A stretch of DNA of 5,394 nt, from assembly GCA_945788155.1 (NCBI GenBank), contig CALZKX010000333.1, positions 1 to 5,394 of the forward strand. The letters run 5' to 3'. The stretch comes from an uncultured Flavobacteriaceae bacterium. Its GTDB lineage: Bacteria; Bacteroidota; Bacteroidia; Flavobacteriales; Flavobacteriaceae. The notes below the pieces were generated by a model, which worked only from the letters and a program-made list of their open reading frames with translations, was not told the origin of the DNA and did no database searches. The position numbers were made by a program, and so were the translations under genes. Positions 1 to 4,502 of the stretch are shown here, in pieces. Numbering within the stretch: position 1 is the stretch's first letter; the number at the start of each line of letters is the position of its first letter.

Positions 1-59
1 AAATTCCTGATGGCTCGCCAATAGGAAGCGATATGTGTAATTACAATCCTAATTATTAG
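1..59 (+). CDS. C-terminal tail of an unidentified upstream protein (partial)
   Basis: The frame starting at base 3 is open from the left edge and reads IPDGSPIGSDMCNYNPNY before a TAG at 57-59. The other two forward frames stop within the first 24 bases. The tail is polar and rich in Asn, Tyr and Gly, and it ends just before a repeat-rich gap, as expected for a gene end. Eighteen residues are too few to name a family. It could also be chance open frame in non-coding DNA. Confidence 0.4.
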   Translation, partial: IPDGSPIGSDMCNYNPNY

Positions 60-78
60 AGTGTCTGGTTGAGCATTA

Positions 79-135
79 ACGAGGTCAAAATGTATTTTGA
101 ACGAAGTTAGCTTACTTAGTAAGTCGAAACCTCGT
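79..135. repeat. Nested inverted repeats in the gap upstream of ltaE
   Basis: Three palindromic units lie within 57 bases. The outer arms are ACGAGGT (79-85) and ACCTCGT (129-135). Inside are TCAAAAT-GT-ATTTTGA (85-100) and CTTACT-T-AGTAAG (111-123). No T-tract follows directly, so this is not a typical intrinsic terminator. It looks like a degenerate intergenic repeat element. A shorter related string, with TTTTGAA, GTAGC and ACCTCGT in the same order, occurs at 1712-1735. Confidence 0.5.
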
Positions 136-159
136 CAAAAATTAGTTTTAATAAAAAGA

Positions 160-201
160 TTCCCACTGGAATTTATCTTGAGCGGAGTCGAAAGATGGGA
201 A
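160..201. repeat. Hairpin-forming intergenic element directly before ltaE
   Basis: TTCCC (160-164) can pair with GGGAA (197-201), and ATCTT (175-179) with AAGAT (192-196). This gives a two-part stem with a 10-base bulge on the left side, ending 7 bases before the ltaE start codon. The core CTTGAGCGGAGTCGAAAG (177-194) resembles short strings that I recall recurring between flavobacterial genes. It may be a repeat remnant in the 5' leader, and it could affect translation of ltaE. No clear TAnnTTTG promoter element was found in this gap. Confidence 0.45.
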
Positions 202-208
202 ATTAAAT

Positions 209-1228
209 ATGATTATAGATTTAAGAAGCGATACAGTTACCAAGCCAGCAAAAGGCATGTTAGATGCGATGATGTCTGCTCAAGTTGGAGACGACGTTTA
301 TAAAGAAGACCCAACCGTTAATGCTTTAGAAGAACGTATTGCAAACATGTTTGGGAAAAAATCAGCATTGTTTTTCCCTACTGGAAGTATGGCTAATCAA
401 GCTGCAATAAAACTGCACACCAATCCAGGAGAACAAGTTATATGCGATAAATATGCACATGTGTATAACTATGAAGGTGGAGGAGCATCGTTTAACAGCG
501 GTGTGTCTTGTAAACTTATTGATGGTCACAGAGGTATGTTTACTGCAAATCAAGTTGTGGAATCTATAAATCCGCCAGATTTTTATCACAGTCCTCTAAC
601 AAGTTTGGTAGCAGTCGAAAATACCACAAACAAAGGAGGAGGAGCGTGTTGGGATTTTGAAGATATTAAAAAAATTAGAACCGTTTGCGATACACATAAC
701 TTGGGCTATCATTTAGATGGCGCGCGTTTATGGAATGCATTGGTTGCTAAAGATGAAACTGCAAAGCAATATGGTGAGGTATTCGATACAATTTCGGTGT
801 GTTTAAGCAAAGGTTTAGGCTGTCCAATTGGTTCCGTTTTGGTAGGTGATGACGCCTTGATGAAAGGTGCTATTAGAATTAGAAAGATTTTTGGTGGTGG
901 TATGCGTCAAGTAGGCTATTTGGCTGCTGCAGGATTGTATGCCTTAGATAATAATATAGACAGACTTAAAGAGGACCATAAAAAAGCTAAAGATATTGGA
1001 GTGGTTTTGCATGAATTATCTATAATTAAAGCTGTAGAGCCTATTGAAACTAATATTGTGATTTTTGAGTTAGAATCTCATGTTGATGAAAGTGAATTTA
1101 TTCAACAATTGGCTGATAACAATATTCAAATTATAGGAATGGGAGGCGGCAAATTACGAATGGTAACCCATTTGGATTATACTGATGTGATGCATGAGAA
1201 GTTGCTTTCGATTCTAAGTGATTTTTAG
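209..1228 (+). CDS. ltaE: Low-specificity L-threonine aldolase
   Basis: This PLP-dependent fold-type I enzyme of the beta-eliminating lyase/threonine aldolase family splits L-threonine or L-allo-threonine into glycine and acetaldehyde in the cytoplasm. The 339-residue length is typical. The N-terminus MIIDLRSDTVTKP is the family signature, which fixes the ATG at 209. PLP-site residues are visible: TGSMANQ (58-64) for phosphate binding, His84 in KYAHVY to stack on the ring, DGAR (170-173) with Asp170 contacting the pyridine nitrogen, and LSKGLG with Lys201 as the Schiff-base lysine. GGGMRQ (229-234) and LRMVTHLD (316-323) are also conserved family elements; Arg317 probably binds the substrate carboxylate. 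The start lacks a Shine-Dalgarno, as is usual in Bacteroidota. The next gene follows after 56 bases on the same strand, so cotranscription is possible. Family assignment is firm; the stereopreference between threonine and allo-threonine cannot be read from sequence. Confidence 0.93.
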   Translation: MIIDLRSDTVTKPAKGMLDAMMSAQVGDDVYKEDPTVNALEERIANMFGKKSALFFPTGSMANQAAIKLHTNPGEQVICDKYAHVYNYEGGGASFNSGVSCKLIDGHRGMFTANQVVESINPPDFYHSPLTSLVAVENTTNKGGGACWDFEDIKKIRTVCDTHNLGYHLDGARLWNALVAKDETAKQYGEVFDTISVCLSKGLGCPIGSVLVGDDALMKGAIRIRKIFGGGMRQVGYLAAAGLYALDNNIDRLKEDHKKAKDIGVVLHELSIIKAVEPIETNIVIFELESHVDESEFIQQLADNNIQIIGMGGGKLRMVTHLDYTDVMHEKLLSILSDF

Positions 1229-1232
1229 TTTC

Positions 1233-1263
1233 TTAAGTACTTTTCATTTATTTCGTACCTTAA
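1233..1263 (+). other. Weak inverted repeat between ltaE and the lipoprotein gene
   Basis: TTAAGTAC (1233-1240) can pair with GTAC-C-TTAA (1255-1263), with one bulged C and a 14-base T-rich loop. It starts 5 bases after the ltaE stop. The stem is AT-rich and no U-tract follows, so it is a poor intrinsic terminator. It could be a 3'-end processing hairpin or chance. Confidence 0.25.
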
Positions 1264-1284
1264 CATAAACGATCACCATAGTTT

Positions 1285-1692
1285 ATGCGAAAATGCGTTT
1301 TCATATTTTTTGGTTTATTACTCTTTTTAGGTTGTAATCCTAAAGACTCCAACAAATACGTTTGGTACACAAGAGAAGTGACTGCTACGGCTTATAATTC
1401 CTTAGCCTATCAAACAAGCGCGCAACCAAATATTACTGCTTTTGGAGACTCTTTAAAGCCAGGAATGAAATACATTGCAGTGTCTAGAGATTTACTGGCT
1501 TTAGGCTTAAAGCACAATACATTAATAATTATTGAAAGTCTTGATGGTATTTATCTCGTTAAAGACAAAATGAACAAACGCTGGAAAAACCGCATCGATA
1601 TTTATATGGATAACGATGTTAAAGCGGCAAAAAAATGGGGACGAAAAAATTTAATCATCCAGTATCGCCTCGAAGTAAAGGACTCTATATAA
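1285..1692 (+). CDS. Small lipoprotein with a 3D (double-psi beta-barrel) domain
   Basis: This is a predicted envelope lipoprotein of 135 residues. The N-terminus MRKC followed by a hydrophobic stretch (5-15) and LFLGC gives a lipobox with Cys17 as the lipidated residue; Phe at -3 is slightly off consensus. The rest is a single 3D domain, named for three conserved aspartates and related to the C-terminal barrel of the lytic transglycosylase MltA and to the tails of YocH and RpfB. The visible match is TATAYN (33-38), LKPGMKYIAVSRDLLALG (57-74), a strand with IIIE, VKDK (92-95) and RIDIYM (103-108). Asp69, Asp94 and Asp105 are the likely triad. No LysM, G5 or other partner domain is present. 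By family knowledge it may cleave or bind peptidoglycan, but this is inference. The Gly-rich stretch usual after the second Asp (DtGgaIkG-like) is replaced by a basic, Asn/Trp-containing segment (95-103). It lies 56 bases after ltaE and converges with ybaB. Confidence 0.85.
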   Translation: MRKCVFIFFGLLLFLGCNPKDSNKYVWYTREVTATAYNSLAYQTSAQPNITAFGDSLKPGMKYIAVSRDLLALGLKHNTLIIIESLDGIYLVKDKMNKRWKNRIDIYMDNDVKAAKKWGRKNLIIQYRLEVKDSI

Positions 1693-1711
1693 CGTTGATT
1701 TCACATTTTAG

Positions 1712-1735
1712 TTTTGAAGTAGCATACCTCGTAAA
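1712..1735. repeat. Short copy of the repeat seen upstream of ltaE
   Basis: TTTTGAAGTAGC followed by ACCTCGTAAAA resembles the order TTTTGAA, GTTAGC and ACCTCGTCAAAA at 95-140, with the internal palindrome missing. The bases after it (1739-1753, TTCTCAAAATGACA-like) also resemble intergenic repeat strings that I recall from flavobacteria. The match is short and was judged by eye only. Confidence 0.3.
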
Positions 1736-1766
1736 AGTCTTCTCAAAATGACAATTTCATCCAATT

Positions 1767-1793
1767 CCTCCCTCGAGGGAGGGTCAAGGAGGG
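1767..1793. repeat. Perfect 16-bp palindrome with a third G-rich arm
   Basis: CCTCCCTCGAGGGAGG (1767-1782) is a perfect palindrome and stands out as the most GC-rich patch of an AT-rich gap. A further GGAGGG (1788-1793) can compete with the right arm for pairing to CCTCC (1767-1771). No T-tract follows at once, so a simple terminator is unlikely. It resembles palindromic intergenic repeats I recall from flavobacterial genomes, which are usually present in many copies; copy number cannot be judged from this window. Confidence 0.6.
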
Positions 1794-1838
1794 TGTTTGC
1801 ATAGTTTTTTAATGTTGTTCGATAAAATTCATTTAAAG

Positions 1839-1865
1839 AAAACCTTTGTGAGTACAGGTTTTTTT
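1839..1865. terminator. Probable bidirectional intrinsic terminator
   Basis: AAAACCT (1839-1845) pairs with AGGTTTT (1856-1862) around a 10-base loop. On the plus strand the stem runs into seven consecutive T (1859-1865). Read on the minus strand it ends in TTTTCTTT. It lies between two convergent genes, 147 bases after the lipoprotein stop and 107 bases after the ybaB stop, where a shared terminator is expected. The stem has only two G-C pairs, so efficiency is uncertain. Confidence 0.55.
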
Positions 1866-1925
1866 AGAATCACATAAATTTAAAAGCTATTACCTGTCAA
1901 TTAGTTACAATCAAGTCTTTGTTCT

Positions 1926-1972
1926 AAAAACGAAGCGGTCTAAAATCTAACTTCAAAAAGCGAAGCGATTCT
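1926..1972. repeat. Short direct repeat after the ybaB stop codon
   Basis: AAAAACGAAGCGGTCT (1926-1941) and AAAAAGCGAAGCGATTCT (1955-1972) are near copies about 29 bases apart, sharing the core CGAAGCG. The second copy abuts the ybaB stop codon and also contains CTTC (1951-1954) facing GAAG (1962-1965). On the minus strand these read as CGCTTCG followed by T-runs, so they may add to termination of ybaB. No function is assigned. Confidence 0.4.
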
Positions 1973-2295
1973 TACTTAAACATATCCATTCCAGGAATAT
2001 TCGGCATACCTTCTTTTGCTACAGCAGCCACTTCAGTTTCGTGAACATTACCAGCTTTTTCAATGGCTTTATTAAGTGTTAAAATTAAGTAGTCTTCCAG
2101 TTGTTCTTTGTCTTGTAGTAATTCTTCGCTAATCTCAACCGTTTTTATAGTTCTATTTCCAGTTATGGTAATTTTTAGCAAGCCATCAGAACTTGATTCG
2201 TCAATATATATCGAGTTTAACCGCTCTTTTGTTGCCTCAACTTTTGCTTGAGTCTCTTTTAGTTTTCCCATCATTCCCATCATATCTCCAAACAT
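1972..2295 (-). CDS. YbaB/EbfC family nucleoid-associated DNA-binding protein
   Basis: This cytoplasmic protein of 107 residues belongs to the YbaB/EbfC family, whose members form dimers that bind DNA and help organise the nucleoid. Length and pattern match the family: a Met-rich start MFGDMMGMMGKL, a long charged helix (about 10-29), the core strands GLLKITITGN and KTVEIS (38-56), a helical segment around LEDYLILTLNKAIEKA (66-81), and a tail ending PGMDMFK that mirrors the usual C-terminal P-G-M-F-like end. The ATG at 2295 is the natural family start. In many bacteria ybaB sits between dnaX and recR; here it stands alone, divergent from the oligopeptidase gene and convergent with the lipoprotein gene. 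A -7 element on the minus strand at 2321-2328 would give a leader of about 20 bases. The specific DNA target, if any, cannot be inferred. Confidence 0.93.
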   Translation of the reverse strand: MFGDMMGMMGKLKETQAKVEATKERLNSIYIDESSSDGLLKITITGNRTIKTVEISEELLQDKEQLEDYLILTLNKAIEKAGNVHETEVAAVAKEGMPNIPGMDMFK

Positions 2296-2314
2296 AATTT
2301 TTAGTTTTTGGTTA

Positions 2315-2347
2315 TTGATGCAAAGCTATTTAATTTTTATATTTTTG
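2315..2347 (+). promoter_or_regulatory. Promoter for oligopeptidase B
   Basis: TATTTTTG (2340-2347) matches the Bacteroidota -7 consensus TAnnTTTG in full. A TTG at 2315-2317 lies 22 bases upstream, within the usual range for the -33 element. Transcription would begin near 2352-2355, giving a leader of roughly 25 bases before the TTG start at 2378. Confidence 0.55.
2321..2328 (-). promoter_or_regulatory. -7 promoter element for ybaB
   Basis: On the minus strand the sequence reads TAGCTTTG, a perfect match to the Bacteroidota consensus TAnnTTTG. It lies 25 bases before the ybaB start codon. A good -33 TTG is not evident at the usual spacing; only T-rich TTTA at 2353-2356 is near. It faces away from the element at 2340-2347, so the two promoters overlap and may compete. 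Confidence 0.5.
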
Positions 2348-2377
2348 AGTGCTAAATAAAGCTTAAAATTCACCCTC

Positions 2378-4438
2378 TTGAAAAAAAATAATTTCCCTCC
2401 AGTTGCAAAACAAATTCCTAAAGAATTAGTAGCACATAACGATATTAGAGTAGATAATTACTTCTGGTTAAATAACAGAGAACACCCTGAAGTAATAGAC
2501 TATCTAGAACAGGAGAATGCCTATTGTGAAAGTAAAATGAAGCATACTGAACAATTTCAAAAAGACTTGTTTGAAGAAATGAAATCACGCATTAAGGAGG
2601 ACGATGCATCTGTGCCATACAAATACAATGGTTATTGGTATATCGTTAAATTTGAAACGGGAAAAGACTATCCTATTTATTTTAGACGTAAAGAAGTTAT
2701 AGATGCTCCTGATGAGTTATTATTTGATTGCAATAAAATGGCCGAAGGACAATCCTACTTTAAACTTATTGGAATTAGTATCAGTCCAGATAACTCAAAA
2801 GTATCCTTTGGATTGGATACTGTTGGAAGACGCCAATATACCATTCATATAAAAGATTTAAAGACTAACGAATTATCCCCAGAACGCATTACTAACGCAA
2901 CTGGCTCGTCCACTTGGGCTAATGATAATAACACGTTGTTTTATACTTCTAAGAACGAGCAAACCCTTCGTTCAGAAAAAATACTTAAGCATATTTTAGG
3001 AACTGAACCTAAAAATGATGAGCTGGTTTATCATGAAGAGGACGATACTTTTAATGTATCAGTTCACAAGTCAAAATCACGAGAATATATTATTATTTCA
3101 AGTCACAGTACGCTAACCAACGAATATCAAATTTTAGATGCTAATAAGCCAAATAACGATTTTAAACTATTTCAACCACGAATTAGAGGTTTAGAGTATA
3201 GTATTTCACATTTTGAAAACCACTTTTATATCCTTACAAATTTGGATAACGCCACTAATTTTAAACTCATGAAAACCAATATTGCTAATACAGCTATTAA
3301 AAATTGGAAAGAAGTGATTCCACATCGCATAAATGTAATGCTCGAAGGGATTGATATTTTTAAAGAATTTCTAGTAATAAGCGAACGTGAGAACGGTTTA
3401 AACAACATTAGAATTAAACGTTGGGACAATACAGACGACTATTATTTACCTTTCGATAATGAAACTTATACAGCTTATACAAGCACCAATGTAGATTTTG
3501 ATACCACTATTTTACGATATGGTTATAATTCGCTTACAACTCCAGCATCTATTATTGATTTTGATATGGTTAGTAAAACAAAAGACATTAAAAAGGAACA
3601 GGAAGTTTTAGGTGGAAAATTTAATAAGAACAACTACGTATCTGAACGTATTTGGGCAACTGCAAGTGACGGAACAAAAATTCCAATGTCTGTTGTGCAT
3701 CATAAGAATACTAAAAAAAGTAAAGACACACCTTTATTAATTTACGCGTATGGCTCGTATGGTCATACCATTGACCCTTACTTTTCAACTATTAGGTTAA
3801 GCTTGTTAGACAGAGGTTTTATGTATGTAATTGCACACGTAAGAGGTGGAGAATATTTGGGCAGACCTTGGTACGAAAATGGAAAATTACTGTTGAAGAA
3901 GAACACATTTACCGATTTTATTGCATGTTCACGGCATTTAATAGATATTAACTATACCTCGTCAAATCATTTGTATGCAATGGGCGGAAGTGCAGGAGGT
4001 CTATTAATGGGAAGCATTATTAACATGGAGCCTAATTTGTATAATGGCGTTGTGGCTCAAGTACCTTTTGTAGATGTCATAACCACTATGCTCGACAATT
4101 CTATTCCGTTAACAACAGGTGAGTATGACGAATGGGGAAATCCTAATGATTTAGCTTATTATAATTATATTAAGTCGTATTCCCCTTATGATAATGTAGC
4201 AAAGCAAGAATATCCCAATGTGTTAGTGACTGCAGGATTGCATGATAGTCAAGTACAATATTGGGAACCAGCGAAATGGGTTTCAAAATTGCGTACACAC
4301 AAAACAAATAATACATTCCTATTATTAAAAACCAATATGGATGCAGGACATGGTGGTGCTTCAGGGAGATTTGAATCACTAAATGAAGATGCATTAGAAT
4401 TTGCATTTTTATTGGATTTAGAAGGAATTAAAGCCTAA
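2378..4438 (+). CDS. ptrB: Oligopeptidase B, S9A family serine peptidase
   Basis: This cytoplasmic serine peptidase of the prolyl oligopeptidase family cuts short peptides after Arg or Lys. The 686 residues form an N-terminal beta-propeller, which limits substrate size, and a C-terminal alpha/beta-hydrolase domain from about residue 420. The catalytic triad is visible: Ser538 in GGSAGG, Asp623 in GLHDSQV and His658 in DAGHGG. Oligopeptidase B hallmarks include RVDNYFWL (24-31), SLLDRG (475-480), HVRGGEYLG (487-495), QVPFVDV (561-567) and YWEPAKWVSKLR (628-639). TTGEYDEWGNP (579-589) holds the expected S1 acidic pair as Glu582 and Asp584, the second being Glu in E. coli as I recall it. No signal peptide is seen. 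Translation must start at the TTG at 2378: an in-frame stop lies at 2357-2359, no ATG or GTG lies between, and the family N-terminus is encoded from here. It is divergent from ybaB, and the next gene follows after 64 bases. Confidence 0.94.
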   Translation: MKKNNFPPVAKQIPKELVAHNDIRVDNYFWLNNREHPEVIDYLEQENAYCESKMKHTEQFQKDLFEEMKSRIKEDDASVPYKYNGYWYIVKFETGKDYPIYFRRKEVIDAPDELLFDCNKMAEGQSYFKLIGISISPDNSKVSFGLDTVGRRQYTIHIKDLKTNELSPERITNATGSSTWANDNNTLFYTSKNEQTLRSEKILKHILGTEPKNDELVYHEEDDTFNVSVHKSKSREYIIISSHSTLTNEYQILDANKPNNDFKLFQPRIRGLEYSISHFENHFYILTNLDNATNFKLMKTNIANTAIKNWKEVIPHRINVMLEGIDIFKEFLVISERENGLNNIRIKRWDNTDDYYLPFDNETYTAYTSTNVDFDTTILRYGYNSLTTPASIIDFDMVSKTKDIKKEQEVLGGKFNKNNYVSERIWATASDGTKIPMSVVHHKNTKKSKDTPLLIYAYGSYGHTIDPYFSTIRLSLLDRGFMYVIAHVRGGEYLGRPWYENGKLLLKKNTFTDFIACSRHLIDINYTSSNHLYAMGGSAGGLLMGSIINMEPNLYNGVVAQVPFVDVITTMLDNSIPLTTGEYDEWGNPNDLAYYNYIKSYSPYDNVAKQEYPNVLVTAGLHDSQVQYWEPAKWVSKLRTHKTNNTFLLLKTNMDAGHGGASGRFESLNEDALEFAFLLDLEGIKA

Positions 4439-4453
4439 TTAAAAAAAAACGTG

Positions 4454-4461
4454 TACTTTTG
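4454..4461 (+). promoter_or_regulatory. -7 promoter element for the CBS-type gene
   Basis: TACTTTTG matches TAnnTTTG exactly and lies 41 bases before the ATG at 4503, just after the ptrB stop and an A-tract. The -33 element is weak; the best candidate is TTA at 4428-4430 within the ptrB end. It suggests the CBS-type gene has its own promoter, although readthrough from ptrB is possible because no terminator hairpin is visible at 4439-4453. Confidence 0.5.
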
Positions 4462-4481
4462 CCAAGTTGAAGAGTTGCGAC

Positions 4482-4500
4482 ATGTAACTTTAAATTACAT
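4482..4500 (+). promoter_or_regulatory. Inverted repeat in the leader of the CBS-type gene
   Basis: ATGTAA (4482-4487) and TTACAT (4495-4500) are perfect inverted arms separated by CTTTAAA, ending two bases before the start codon. It could be an operator bound by a dimeric regulator, or an RNA hairpin next to the translation start. The arms are short and AT-rich, so chance cannot be excluded. Confidence 0.35.
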
Positions 4501-4502
4501 TT

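Noticed and set aside
97..303. Forward open frame of 68 codons overlapping the ltaE start
   Set aside because: It crosses the palindromic gap and overlaps the conserved ltaE N-terminus in another frame; its protein is basic and resembles no known family.
362..589. Reverse open frame of 75 codons inside ltaE
   Set aside because: It is antisense to highly conserved threonine aldolase sequence and shows no domain; a shadow of the real gene.
1767..1782. Palindrome as an intrinsic terminator of the lipoprotein gene
   Set aside because: No T-tract follows directly; the next six-T run lies over 20 bases on. The hairpin at 1839-1865 fits better.
1926..1972. Start of a CRISPR-like array
   Set aside because: Only two imperfect short copies with a spacer of about 13 bases and no cas genes.
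2537..2539. First ATG of the oligopeptidase frame as translation start
   Set aside because: It would remove 53 residues that match the conserved oligopeptidase B N-terminus, including the DNYFWL motif.
3226..3429. Reverse open frame of 67 codons inside ptrB
   Set aside because: Antisense shadow in the propeller region with no recognisable motif.
4170..4406. Reverse open frame of 78 codons inside ptrB
   Set aside because: Antisense to the catalytic Asp/His region; its hydrophobic look follows from the complement of the gene.
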